This document shows positions 24,112 through 32,709 of a stretch of 64,000 nt of DNA, piece by piece. This stretch comes from DATFQI01 sp963816955 (GTDB lineage Bacteria; Actinomycetota; Thermoleophilia; Solirubrobacterales; Solirubrobacteraceae), in assembly GCA_963816955.1 (NCBI GenBank), contig CAWFME010000007.1, positions 1-64,000 of the forward strand. Direction: 5' to 3'. The notes beneath the pieces are model-generated. The model had not been told where the DNA came from, ran no database searches, and saw nothing but the letters and a program-made list of their open reading frames with translations. Both the position numbers and the translations under genes were made by a program. The first letter of the stretch is position 1. The number at the start of each line of letters is the position of its first letter.

Positions 24112-24960
24112 ATGGCACGGATCGCCTTCGCCGTCGTCGCGCTCGCGCTGCTCTGCGCCGCCGCCCCGGCCTCCGCCAGGGTCTCGGCGGACACCGCCGC
24201 GCTGCAGGTGGCGCTGCGGGCGAAGGGGCTCTACGGCGGGACGGTGGACGGGATCGCCGGGCCGGGCACGCGCGCCGCGGTGCGCGCCCTGCAGGCGCGG
24301 CGCGGGCTCGGGGTCGACGGCATCGCCGGGCCGCGGACCCGGCGGGCGCTCGGCCGCCGCGGGCGGCCGCGGCTCGGGTCGCGGGCGCTGGCGGCGCCCG
24401 CGCGGGGCTGGGACGTCGCCGCGCTGCAGTTCCTGCTCGCCCGCCACGGCTTCCCGTCCGGGCCGGTCGACGGCGGGCTCGGCGCGCGCACCGACGCGGC
24501 GCTGCGGCGCTTCCAGGCGTGGGCGGGGCTCGGCGCCGACGGCGTCGCCGGGCCGGCCACGCTCGCGGCGCTGCGGCGCGGCCCGCCGCGCTCGATCCTG
24601 CGCTTCCTGCCGCCGCTCGCCACCGCTGTCGGCGACCGCTTCGGCCCGCGCGGCGCCATGTTCCACACGGGCCAGGACTACCCCGCCCCGACCGGCAGCC
24701 GCGTGGCCGCGGCTGGGCGCGGCTGCGTGCAGTCGATCGGCTGGCAGGACGGCTACGGGCGGGTCGTCGTCATCCGCCACAGGCTCGGCATGACGAGCTG
24801 GTACGCCCACCTGAGCCGGATCGACGTCCCGCGCGGGCGCTGCGTGGTGGCCGGCGACCGGATCGGCGCCGTCGGCGCGACGGGCCGCGCCAGCGGCCCG
24901 CACCTGCACTTCGAGCTGCGCGTCCGCGGCGCCGCCGTGGACCCGCGAACGGGGCTGTAA
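24112..24960 (+). CDS. Secreted M23 peptidase with two peptidoglycan-binding domains
   Basis: A 282-residue cell-wall protein: signal peptide (MARIAFAVVALALLCAAAPA), then two PG_binding_1 repeats (residues about 27-80, LQVALRAKGLYGG, and about 100-155, LQFLLARHGFPSG). A C-terminal M23 endopeptidase domain carries HTGQDYPAP, RHRLGMTSWYAHLS and GPHLHFEL (zinc ligands). It would cut peptide cross-links in peptidoglycan. The ATG at 24112 lies directly at the signal peptide. It is convergent with the ATP-grasp gene. Confidence 0.93.
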   Translation: MARIAFAVVALALLCAAAPASARVSADTAALQVALRAKGLYGGTVDGIAGPGTRAAVRALQARRGLGVDGIAGPRTRRALGRRGRPRLGSRALAAPARGWDVAALQFLLARHGFPSGPVDGGLGARTDAALRRFQAWAGLGADGVAGPATLAALRRGPPRSILRFLPPLATAVGDRFGPRGAMFHTGQDYPAPTGSRVAAAGRGCVQSIGWQDGYGRVVVIRHRLGMTSWYAHLSRIDVPRGRCVVAGDRIGAVGATGRASGPHLHFELRVRGAAVDPRTGL

Positions 24961-24967
24961 GCCCGGT

Positions 24968-26215
24968 TTAGTCCGACAGCGTCGCCGTCGCGCCGCGCTC
25001 CTTGACCCACTGGCCGATCAGGCCGCGGAAGTGGCCCATGAAGCGGTCGTGCTCGTGCGGCGGGTAGGTCTCGCGGACGGTGCGCACGAGCAGCCGGTCG
25101 AACTCGGCCGATGTGATCCACTCGAGCACCAGCTCGTCGACGTGGGCCAGCCGGGAGTCGCAGAAGTCGCGGTAGCGGTCGACCTCGAAGTAGTCGTCGG
25201 CCAGCTCGCGGTACGCGGCGAGCTTCTCCTCGTAGCTGAGGTCCTCGCGGTCGCCGACCTCGAAGTAGCGCCGGGTGTCGAGGTCCAGGCGCGGCTCGCG
25301 GCCGGTGATCACGCAGAACGCGCACCACTTCAGCAGCGCGCTCATCGCCCAGGGGAAGTAGTAGTGCAGGCTCGTCAGGGCGACGTCCGGGGATGCGTTC
25401 GCGTAGTCGATCGGGTGCGCCTCGGTGCCGCGCACGAGCGTCTCGCAGGAGTTGAACTCCCAGCGGAAGAACGCGTTGATCAGCCGCGAGATCGTCACGA
25501 CCTCCTCGCCGACCTCGGGCGAGAGGAAGTCGTGGCTGACCGCGTAGCGGTCGTGCATCGGCTCCCCCGGCCGGAAGTCCATGACCATCGTCTCGGCGCC
25601 GATGCTCAGCGAGCGCGCGAACACGTCGAATCCGTCGACCGCCGCCTGCAGGTGCATCAGCCGCTGGCCGGACTCGTCGTAGGCGCGGTGCAGCTCGCCC
25701 GAGTCGCGGATGTGGCTGACCCCGACCCACTGGCCGCCGTCGTAGGGCTTCATGAACAGCGGGTAGCCGATCTGCTCGGCGATCGCGTCGAGGTCGAACG
25801 GCCGGTTGTACTTCGCCGCCGTGTAGGCGAAGCGCGCATTGTCGGGCGGGTTCTTGTGCGGGACCAGGACGGTCTGCGGCACCTTCAGCCCGAGCCGCAG
25901 CATCGCGCAGTAGGCCGCGTGCTTCTCCATCGACTGGAACGTGAACGGGCTGTTGAGCAGGTACACGTCGTCCATCAGCGCGACCTTCTTGAGCCACTCG
26001 CGCGGCAGGAAGTACCAGTAGGCGAGCCGGTCGACGACAAGGTCGTAGCGCGGCTTGTCGCGCAGGTCGAACGGCTCCATCGTGATCCGCTCGGTGTTGA
26101 CGCGGTGCGTGACGCCCCCGGCGTCCTCGACCGGCCCGAGCCGCGACATCAGCGTCTCGAAGGCCGTCGGCCAGTCCTCCTCCGTGCCCAGCAGCAATCC
26201 GACGAGGTGATCCAT
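24968..26215 (-). CDS. ATP-grasp (RimK-like) ligase family protein
   Basis: A 415-residue protein with ATP-grasp features. NSPFTFQSMEKHAAYCAMLR is followed by the ATP-binding lysine strand IGYPLFMKPYDGGQWVGVSH and a C-terminal metal-binding half with EFNSCETLVRGTEAHPIDYA (Glu/Asn ligands). ATP-grasp ligases join a carboxylate to an amine or thiol via an acyl phosphate. The substrate is unknown. The ATG overlaps the stop of the esterase upstream (TGATG, shared base 26215), so it is the last gene of a coupled minus-strand operon FAR, esterase, esterase, ATP-grasp. Confidence 0.82.
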   Translation of the reverse strand: MDHLVGLLLGTEEDWPTAFETLMSRLGPVEDAGGVTHRVNTERITMEPFDLRDKPRYDLVVDRLAYWYFLPREWLKKVALMDDVYLLNSPFTFQSMEKHAAYCAMLRLGLKVPQTVLVPHKNPPDNARFAYTAAKYNRPFDLDAIAEQIGYPLFMKPYDGGQWVGVSHIRDSGELHRAYDESGQRLMHLQAAVDGFDVFARSLSIGAETMVMDFRPGEPMHDRYAVSHDFLSPEVGEEVVTISRLINAFFRWEFNSCETLVRGTEAHPIDYANASPDVALTSLHYYFPWAMSALLKWCAFCVITGREPRLDLDTRRYFEVGDREDLSYEEKLAAYRELADDYFEVDRYRDFCDSRLAHVDELVLEWITSAEFDRLLVRTVRETYPPHEHDRFMGHFRGLIGQWVKERGATATLSD

Positions 26216-26958
26216 CAGCAGAACCGTGGCAGATGATGGGCCAGTTGTGCCTGCCAGGACGGCCAATCGTGTGGAACGTCGTGGCCCCAGAGGTCGAGCT
26301 CGCAGCGGATCCCCTTCTCGCCGAGCAGGCCGGCGAGCGCGCGGGAGCTGGGCAGTGCGCCCGTACTGTCCTCCCACATGCCCTGACCGCACACGAGCAG
26401 CACGCTCAGCCGCGAGCGCAGCCAGTCCAGGTGGCCGCCGCCCGCGTGGGCGAGCGAGTCGAACGGGTTGTTGAAGAAGGCGGCGTCGCCGCGGTCGCCC
26501 CAGCCGTCCCAGGTCGACGGGTCGTAGTTGCCGGAGAAGCCGAGCGCCAGCGGGAAGACGTCCGCCCGCCGCAGCGCGACGTTGACGGCGTGGAAGGCCC
26601 CGAGGCTGACGCCGAAGGCGGCGATCTCCTGGCCGCCGCTGTCGGCGTGGATCCAGGGGACGACCTGCTCGAGGATCCAGGACTCGTAGCGCTCGTGGGC
26701 GCGGGCGCGGTCCTCGAGCGGGATCGAGCTGTTCGACCACGACGCCCCGTCGAAGGAGTCGACGCAGTAGAGCTTTGCGCGGCCGGCGTCGATCAGCTCC
26801 GACAGCGCGCCGACCACCCCGCGGTCGGCGTACTCCCACGCGTTGCCGCGCTCGGCCGGGAAGGCCAGGAACGGCCGGCCCCAGTGGCCGTAGGCGACGA
26901 CGTTGCCCGGCGCGCCGATGGCGGGCGAGTACAGCTCGGTGTGGCGGACGTCTACCAC
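26215..26958 (-). CDS. Esterase-fold (alpha/beta-hydrolase, putative esterase) protein
   Basis: A 247-residue protein of the esterase D/antigen-85-like group. The oxyanion region reads YGHWGRPFLAFPAE, the nucleophile elbow is AAFGVSLGAFHAVN (Ser near residue 118) and a C-terminal His is in LDLWGHDVPHDW. It starts at a GTG (26958) seven bases inside the end of the other esterase gene. It would hydrolyse or transfer an acyl ester; its substrate is not known. It is paralogous in fold, not close in sequence, to its upstream neighbour. Confidence 0.8.
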   Translation of the reverse strand: MVDVRHTELYSPAIGAPGNVVAYGHWGRPFLAFPAERGNAWEYADRGVVGALSELIDAGRAKLYCVDSFDGASWSNSSIPLEDRARAHERYESWILEQVVPWIHADSGGQEIAAFGVSLGAFHAVNVALRRADVFPLALGFSGNYDPSTWDGWGDRGDAAFFNNPFDSLAHAGGGHLDWLRSRLSVLLVCGQGMWEDSTGALPSSRALAGLLGEKGIRCELDLWGHDVPHDWPSWQAQLAHHLPRFC

Positions 26959-27938
26959 AGCCCCTCCAGCAGCCCGGTGAGGTGGGGGTCCAGCGCGTCG
27001 CGCCAGGCCGTGTAGTTGTGCAGGTCGCCGAGCTCGTGCAGCTGCTCGCCGAGCGCGGCGGCCATCTCGCGGTTGTTGTGGATGTTCTCCTCGCCGGCGC
27101 CGCAGGTGAGCACGGCCGGGGCCGCGCCGGTCCCGCGGCCGCCCCCGAGCACCTCCGCCACGAACGCGGTCACGCGCGCCCAGCGCGAGAACCCGCGCTC
27201 CTGGATGTCGTGCTCGGGCGTGAAGAAGCTGCCCGACTGCAGGAACAGCCCGGCGAAGGTGTTCGGGTGGCGGTGCTGGGCGTGCAGCATCGCCAGCGCG
27301 CCGAGCGAGGCGCCGATGGCCACTGGCGCGCCGCGCACGGCGACCTCCGCGGCGACGGCGGGCAGCACGCCGCGCACGAGCGCCCCCGCGTACAGCGGCG
27401 AGGCCGAGTACCACTCGTTGCGCGCGCCCGGCGCGACGAGCGCGAGCCGGTGCGGCGGCAGCGTGCCGCTCGCGATCATCGCGGCGCTGTAATCCGTGAG
27501 CCCGGCCAGCTCGGCGTACTCGGGCCCGTCGTTGGCGACCAGCAGCGGCAGCGGCTCGGTGTCCTTCGCGTCCGCGGGGCTCCAGATGCGCACGTCCACG
27601 TCGGTGCCGAGCCCGCGGCCGGGCGCCACGAGCGCGCGCTCGGCGCCCTCCGCGCGCGGCGCGTCGAGCCAGGCCGGCGGCTCGTAGCCCTCCAGCAGCA
27701 GGACGGACTTGTCCCCGAACGCGCCGGGGGCGCGCAGCGGGTTGTCGGGGTCGCAGACGACCTCGCTGCCGCCGTCGGCGTGCACCAGCTCGAGCTGGTA
27801 CTCCAACCGCGCGACCGGCGCCGCCCCGAGGTCGAGCGTCCAGTCCTCGCCGTCCCGCTCGTAGTCGAGCGCGGCGAGGTCCGAACGCAGCCGCACGGCC
27901 GAGTAGCGCTCTTCAGGATCGGCGAGACGCAACAGCAC
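26952..27938 (-). CDS. Enterochelin esterase-like alpha/beta-hydrolase
   Basis: A 328-residue protein with an N-terminal beta-sandwich (about residues 1-100, RLADPEERYSAVRLRS and LEYQLELVHADGG), as in Fes-type esterases. A putative-esterase domain follows: VWIWSPADA-like strand, PLLVANDGPEYAE, nucleophile AIGASLGALAMLHAQ, GAGEENIHNNREMA (acid region) and NYTAWRDALDP. A GTG start at 27938 lies 3 bases beyond the stop of the FAR gene. The Ser and His needed for catalysis are in place. In other bacteria the Fes fold cuts siderophore esters, but no siderophore genes are visible here. Confidence 0.82.
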   Translation of the reverse strand: MLLRLADPEERYSAVRLRSDLAALDYERDGEDWTLDLGAAPVARLEYQLELVHADGGSEVVCDPDNPLRAPGAFGDKSVLLLEGYEPPAWLDAPRAEGAERALVAPGRGLGTDVDVRIWSPADAKDTEPLPLLVANDGPEYAELAGLTDYSAAMIASGTLPPHRLALVAPGARNEWYSASPLYAGALVRGVLPAVAAEVAVRGAPVAIGASLGALAMLHAQHRHPNTFAGLFLQSGSFFTPEHDIQERGFSRWARVTAFVAEVLGGGRGTGAAPAVLTCGAGEENIHNNREMAAALGEQLHELGDLHNYTAWRDALDPHLTGLLEGLW

Positions 27939-27941
27939 GCG

Positions 27942-29921
27942 CTACCAATGCACGCCCTTCATGAGGTGCGACAGGGCGACCGCCTCGCCGGAGGCGCGCT
28001 CGTTCTCGTCCTTCTTGCCGCTCGCGGCGGCCGACTCGGGGAAGACGTTGTAGGCCATGTGCAGGATCTGGTCGACGGCCTTGGGCGCCAGCGCGTAGAG
28101 CACCTCGCCGAACGTCCCCAGCCGGGTGTTGATCTGCTTCGGCTTGGACCGGATCGCCTCGCAGATCAGGTCGGCCGCCTCGTCGGGGGAGATCGTCGGG
28201 AACGAGTCGTAGAGCTTGGTCGGCGCGATCATCGGCGTCCGCACGAGCGGCATGTGGATCGTGGTGAACGTGATGTTGTCGCCGATCGTCTCACTCGACA
28301 CCACCCGCGTGAATGCGTCGAGCGCCGCTTTGGACGCGACGTAGGCGCTGAAGCGGGGCGGGTTGGTCTGCACGCCGATCGAGGAGACGTTGACGATGTG
28401 GCCGAACCTGCGCTCCTTCATGTGCGGCAGCAGCGCGAGGATCAGCTTGATCGTGCCCAGGTAGTTGAGCTTGACCGTCCGCTCGTAGTCGTGGAAGCGG
28501 TCGATCGAGAGCATCACGGAGCGGCGGATCGAGCGGCCCGCGTTGTTGACGAGCATGTCGACGGCCGCGTGGTCGGAGAGGATCTGCTCGACGGCGGCGT
28601 CGATCGAGTCGTTGTCGGAGAGGTCCGCCGTGTAGACGTGGGCCGTGCCGCCGCGCGACTCGATCTCCTTCTGGACCTCCTCGAGCTTGTCGCGCGAGCG
28701 GGCGACCAGGATCGGGACGCCGCCCGCCGCCGCGATCTTGACCGCGGCCGCGCGGCCGATGCCGCTCGACGCCCCCGTGATGACCACCGTGCGGCCGTTG
28801 ACGGCGCCCTCGAACGAGCGGTCCCTGAACAGGTCCGGGTCGAGGTTGCGCTCCCAGTAGTCCCACAGCTTGTATGCGTAGGAGTCCAGCGCGGGCAGCT
28901 CGATCCCCGTGCCCGACAGCGCGCGCTGGGTGTCGCGGGCGTCGAACTTGGCGGTGAAGGCGACGTCCTGCAGGATCTCGTCGGGGATCCCGAGGTCGGC
29001 GAGCACGGACTTGCGCACGCCCTTGAGCGCCGGGATCTGCATCGCGTAGCTGAGGACGCCCTTCGGGAGCATGTCCGTGAGCTTCTTGTCGACGCGCATG
29101 ACCGACTGCGGCGCGTGGCCGGCGCGGGCGAACGTGTTCATCGCCTCGCCGGCGCGGATGCCCTTCGGGTCGACGACGTGGAACGCCTGCCCGTCGTAGC
29201 CCTCCTCGTGGGCGATGTGGTCGATCGCCGCGGCGACGTAGTCGACCGGCACGAGGTTGGTCCAGCCCCACTCGATCGAGACCAGCGGCGCCCACTGCGG
29301 CAGCGCGTTGCGCAGCTTCTGCAGGACCTTGAAGAAGTAGTAGGGCCCGTCGATCTTGTCCATCTCGCCGGTCTTGGAGTTGCCGACGACGACCGCGGGG
29401 CGGTACACCCGCCACGCGCCCTGGACCTTCTCGCGGACGATCTTCTCCGACTCGTACTTCGTCCGGTGGTAGGGCGTGTGCAGCTCCTGGCCCTCGTCGA
29501 ACATGTCCTCGGTGAAGTGGCCCTTGTAGCGGCCGGCCACGGCGACGGAGGAGACGTGCTGGAAGACCCCCGCGCCGAGCTCGTTGGCGAGCTGGACGGC
29601 GTTCTGGGTCCCGCCGACGTTGAGCAGCGCGTTCTGCGTCTCGTCGGCGGTCATGTCATAGATCGCGGCGAGGTGGAAGAAGTGCTCGACGCCCGCGAGC
29701 TTCTCCCGGTCCTCCTCGGAGACGCCGAGCAGCGGCTCGGAAAGGTCCCCCGTGACGGGCTTGATCCGTTCCCCGCCGCTTCCCCAGCGCTCGATCAGCG
29801 CGTCCAGCTTCTCGCGCGAGCCCTCGCGGACGAGCACGTGGACGTCGCCCTCGCGCTCGAGCAGCCGTTCGACCAGATGGCGGCCGATGAATCCGGTCGC
29901 GCCGGTCACGAAGTAGCTCAC
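27942..29921 (-). CDS. Alcohol-forming fatty acyl-CoA reductase (FAR/AcrA1 type, two SDR domains)
   Basis: A 659-residue fusion of two NAD(P)-binding domains. The N-terminal half is an extended SDR (VTGATGFIGRHLV, residues 6-18) with YHRTKYESEK as the catalytic Tyr-Lys. The C-terminal half starts near residue 380 with ITGASSGIGR, has NNAGRSIRRS, YVASKAALDAF and ends in MKGVHW. From memory, this order, the length of about 660 residues and phrases such as DYWERNLDPDLF and TPMIAPTKLYDS agree strikingly with Marinobacter FAR and mycobacterial AcrA1, which reduce fatty acyl-CoA to fatty alcohol. I infer the same reaction. It is the first gene of a four-gene minus-strand operon. Confidence 0.9.
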   Translation of the reverse strand: MSYFVTGATGFIGRHLVERLLEREGDVHVLVREGSREKLDALIERWGSGGERIKPVTGDLSEPLLGVSEEDREKLAGVEHFFHLAAIYDMTADETQNALLNVGGTQNAVQLANELGAGVFQHVSSVAVAGRYKGHFTEDMFDEGQELHTPYHRTKYESEKIVREKVQGAWRVYRPAVVVGNSKTGEMDKIDGPYYFFKVLQKLRNALPQWAPLVSIEWGWTNLVPVDYVAAAIDHIAHEEGYDGQAFHVVDPKGIRAGEAMNTFARAGHAPQSVMRVDKKLTDMLPKGVLSYAMQIPALKGVRKSVLADLGIPDEILQDVAFTAKFDARDTQRALSGTGIELPALDSYAYKLWDYWERNLDPDLFRDRSFEGAVNGRTVVITGASSGIGRAAAVKIAAAGGVPILVARSRDKLEEVQKEIESRGGTAHVYTADLSDNDSIDAAVEQILSDHAAVDMLVNNAGRSIRRSVMLSIDRFHDYERTVKLNYLGTIKLILALLPHMKERRFGHIVNVSSIGVQTNPPRFSAYVASKAALDAFTRVVSSETIGDNITFTTIHMPLVRTPMIAPTKLYDSFPTISPDEAADLICEAIRSKPKQINTRLGTFGEVLYALAPKAVDQILHMAYNVFPESAAASGKKDENERASGEAVALSHLMKGVHW

Positions 29922-29972
29922 CGCGTTCTCCTCCTCGGACCCTGCATGGGTCCGGGAGCCTAACTGCCCGCG

Positions 29973-30446
29973 TCAGCCGGCGCTGAGCCTCCAGCCCCCG
30001 GCCTCGCGCACGAGGGGCTGGCGCGAGTCGCGCGCGCCGTCGCGCTCGGAGGCGGTGATGCGCGCGACCGCGCGGTCGCCGCTGACCGAGATCGAGCGGA
30101 TAGCGATGCCGTACTGCGGGCCGCCCTCGTCGATCCGGGGCGCCACGAGGTGGCGGGCGCAGCTGCCGCCCGCCGCTTCGACGCGCGCGAGCACCGCCCG
30201 GGCGAGCAGGTCGCGGCAGATCGTGCGCGCGTCGCCGGCGCGCACCGCGGCGGCGTAGCGCCGCAACGTGGCTGCGATCGCCCTGCCCTCGGGGCCGCTC
30301 GTCGCGGCAGGATCGGCCGCGGGCGCGGCGGTGGCGGTCGGGGTGGAGGTCGCCGTCGGCGTCGCGCTCGCCGCCGGGCGCGCGTCGCCGTCGCCGCAGC
30401 CCGCGAGCGCGGCGGCGGCCAGGACGGCGATCAGCATGCGAGGCAT
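29973..30446 (-). CDS. Lipoprotein with NTF2/SnoaL-like domain
   Basis: A 157-residue lipoprotein. The signal sequence ends in a lipobox LAGC (Cys at residue 16), followed by a Thr/Pro/Ala-rich linker (about 20-48). The rest (IAATLRRYAAAVRAGDARTI, CRDLLARAVLARVE, GGWRLSAG) has the helix-then-sheet look of a Cys-containing NTF2-like domain found in many actinobacterial lipoproteins. The ligand is unknown. ATG 30437 (MLIAVLAAAALAGC) is an alternative start. It is divergent from the toxin gene at 30506. Confidence 0.75.
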   Translation of the reverse strand: MPRMLIAVLAAAALAGCGDGDARPAASATPTATSTPTATAAPAADPAATSGPEGRAIAATLRRYAAAVRAGDARTICRDLLARAVLARVEAAGGSCARHLVAPRIDEGGPQYGIAIRSISVSGDRAVARITASERDGARDSRQPLVREAGGWRLSAG

Positions 30447-30505
30447 CCAGTGGAAGGCTAGGGGCCCCGGGACGGTCCCAGACGCGAAGTTGAGCCTTCG
30501 AGCCC

Positions 30506-32059
30506 ATGTGGCGGCGGGTGGCCGGTGCGAGCCTTCGGCCCGTGCGGCGCGCGCGCGGAGAGCTGGGCCAGACGGCGGTCGAGTACGGGGGCATCCTGGC
30601 GGTGATCGCGGTCGTCTTCGTGGCGCTGTTCGCCACGCCGCTCGGCGACGACGTGTCCTGCACGGCGCAGCGCGCCGTCGCCCAGGTGCTCGACTCGGAC
30701 CCGCCCGGGTGTGCCGGCGGCGGGGGCGGGGAGGGGCGGGCGGCCACGGGCGACCCGGACGCGGACACGGACGGCGACGGCGTCCCGGACGCGGCCGAGC
30801 GCGAGGCCGGCACGGACCCGGCGAAGGCCGACAGCGACGGCGACGGGCTCAGCGACCGCGAGGAGCTCGAGCTCGGCACGAACCCGACGGCCGTCGACAC
30901 GGACGGCGACGGCGCGCTCGACGGGCAGGAGCTCGAGGCCGACTCGGATCTGTTCGCGACCGACACGGACGGCGACGGCCACCCCGACGGGGACGACGGC
31001 GACCCGCTCACCTACGACGGCGGCGCCGACGACGCCGTCGCGGGCTTCGTCTGCGGCGACTCGTCCGCGCTGTTCTGCCCGGACGAGGACGCGGGGTCGC
31101 GCGGCACTACGGAGTACATCTTCGGCCAGATCGCGAGCGGGCTGCTCGCGCTGGGCGACGTCCGCGACGGCATCGACGCGCTCGCGAGAGGGAAGTTCGG
31201 CGACGCGTTCTGGGCCGCGGTGGGCATCGTCCCCGCCGTCGGCGACGCGGCCAAGATCGGCAAGAAGGTCCGCGACCTCGTCAAGAGGTTCCCCGGCCGA
31301 CGCGCGGAGGCCATGGGGGTCATCTTCAAGCTGTTCCCTGAAGGGAAGCTGCGCCAGGTCGCGCTCGACGCGGCGACCGACGGCGGCTACAGCGCGCTGA
31401 AGTCGAAGGGGCTCGGCGACGACGCGATCAGGCGGCTGGCGGAGAAGGGCAACGACCTCCGGCGGCTCGCCGACAACGCGCGCCTGGGCTCGCGCACGCT
31501 CGACCCGACCGAGGCGAAGGCGATCGACGGCGCGGTCGCCCAGCACTGGCCGAGCGCCGCGATGCGCTCGGAGGCCTACGGCGTCGAGACGGCGCTGGCG
31601 GAGCTGCGGCGCAACCCGAACATCGAGATCCTCCACACGGGCCGGCCGGGCCCGGGCAAGCCGGTCAACGGCCCCGACATCGTCGCCTATGACCGTTCCA
31701 CGGGGCGGACGATCGTCGTCGAGGCCAAGAACACGGACGGCGGCAAGCCGCTCTCGCGCACGCGGCTTCGCTCCACCGCCGGCGGGCAGCGGGTCACGCA
31801 GACCTCGCCGGACTGGCTGCGCAACAACCCGGAGCGCTACCTGAAGGCGCTGCGCCAGTCGCCCGACGCCGGCGACCGCGAGGCCGCGCGCCGGCTCGAG
31901 GACATCATCGACGACGCCGACCCCTACGACGTCGTGGTCGTCGGCAGCAGGCCGAACGGGCAGGGCGGCTACGGTACGCGCGTGGACGACGCGGTCGGCG
32001 AGATCCGGGCGGGCGGGCAGGTTCAGGACGTGCAGGTCATCGACGTGCAGCGGCCCTAG
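30506..32059 (+). CDS. Predicted polymorphic toxin: Flp-prepilin N-terminus, calcium repeats, PD-(D/E)XK nuclease C-terminus
   Basis: A 517-residue multidomain protein. (1) Residues 18-45 read GELGQTAVEYGGILAVIAVV, a class III (Flp pilin) prepilin signal with Gly21, Glu26 and Tyr27, then a hydrophobic helix. (2) Residues about 83-167 hold four thrombospondin-3-like DxDxDG calcium repeats. (3) Residues about 205-262 contain a Gly/Ala/Asp-rich helical segment (GDAFWAAVGIVPAVGDAAK), like the pre-toxin linker of polymorphic toxins. (4) The C-terminus has GPDIVAYD and IVVEAKNTDGG (Asp391, Glu406, Lys408), a PD-(D/E)XK pattern, then RVTQTSPDWL as in Tox-REase domains. I infer a DNA- or RNA-cutting toxin carried at a pilus-like anchor. 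A candidate immunity gene follows after 2 bases. Confidence 0.75.
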   Translation: MWRRVAGASLRPVRRARGELGQTAVEYGGILAVIAVVFVALFATPLGDDVSCTAQRAVAQVLDSDPPGCAGGGGGEGRAATGDPDADTDGDGVPDAAEREAGTDPAKADSDGDGLSDREELELGTNPTAVDTDGDGALDGQELEADSDLFATDTDGDGHPDGDDGDPLTYDGGADDAVAGFVCGDSSALFCPDEDAGSRGTTEYIFGQIASGLLALGDVRDGIDALARGKFGDAFWAAVGIVPAVGDAAKIGKKVRDLVKRFPGRRAEAMGVIFKLFPEGKLRQVALDAATDGGYSALKSKGLGDDAIRRLAEKGNDLRRLADNARLGSRTLDPTEAKAIDGAVAQHWPSAAMRSEAYGVETALAELRRNPNIEILHTGRPGPGKPVNGPDIVAYDRSTGRTIVVEAKNTDGGKPLSRTRLRSTAGGQRVTQTSPDWLRNNPERYLKALRQSPDAGDREAARRLEDIIDDADPYDVVVVGSRPNGQGGYGTRVDDAVGEIRAGGQVQDVQVIDVQRP

Positions 32060-32061
32060 CG

Positions 32062-32709
32062 ATGGCGTGGCCACCCACCCGCGAGGCCCTCGAGCGTGCC
32101 CGCGAGGAGCTGGAGCAGCGGGTCGCCGAGCGCCCGAGGGCGCGGCTGCTCGAGCCCCTGGCGCGCACCCACCGCTGGCTCGACGAGCGCGAGGCGGCCT
32201 CGCGGCGCTTCCGCGAGGCGGCGGACGACGTCGAACGCGTGCTGGAGCGCCACGGCCGCGAGGACGCGTCGCGGATCGCGCAGGTCGGCTCCCTGCTGTG
32301 GCGGGCTGCGGAGGAAGACCTCGCGCAGCCGTGGCTGCAGCGCGCGCTTCGCGCCGGCCCGGCGCGCGACGCCGCCGCCGAGCTGCACTACCTGGCCGGG
32401 GCCTTCGGGCCGGCCGCCGCGCTCGCGCGCGAGGCCTCCGAGGACCCCGACGATCGCCCGTACCCGCGGGCGGAGGCGATCGAAGTGCTCGCGATCGCCC
32501 GGCGCGACGCCGACGGCGACCGGGCCACCCGCGCCCGCGAGGTGTTCGCAGACCTCATCCACCGGGAGCGGACGCCGCCCTACGAGGAGTCCGGCTCGGC
32601 GGGGCTGTCGCTGTTCGACTGGTTCGAGGAGGCGGCGCTGATCGAGGCCTCGCTGCACGAGGAGCGCCAGCCGGACCACGCGGCGCTGCTGGGCCTGCTC
32701 GGCGGCTAG
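32062..32709 (+). CDS. Putative immunity protein for the upstream toxin (TPR-like, all-helical)
   Basis: A 215-residue soluble, acidic-and-basic helical protein with TPR-like helix pairs (ARLLEPLARTHRWLDEREAA, EAIEVLAIARRDADGDRATR, FDWFEEAALIEASLHEERQP). There is no signal peptide, so it stays in the cytoplasm, as expected of an immunity protein to a nuclease toxin. The only direct support is position: ATG two bases after the toxin stop, same strand. I recognise no family. It could instead be an unrelated TPR protein. Its stop shares the CTAG at 32706-32709 with the convergent secreted protein. Confidence 0.6.
   Translation: MAWPPTREALERAREELEQRVAERPRARLLEPLARTHRWLDEREAASRRFREAADDVERVLERHGREDASRIAQVGSLLWRAAEEDLAQPWLQRALRAGPARDAAAELHYLAGAFGPAAALAREASEDPDDRPYPRAEAIEVLAIARRDADGDRATRAREVFADLIHRERTPPYEESGSAGLSLFDWFEEAALIEASLHEERQPDHAALLGLLGG

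Noticed and set aside
26775..29963. A 1062-codon plus-strand ORF opposite the FAR operon
   Set aside because: Pure antisense composition; the minus-strand genes have full catalytic motifs and coupled starts.
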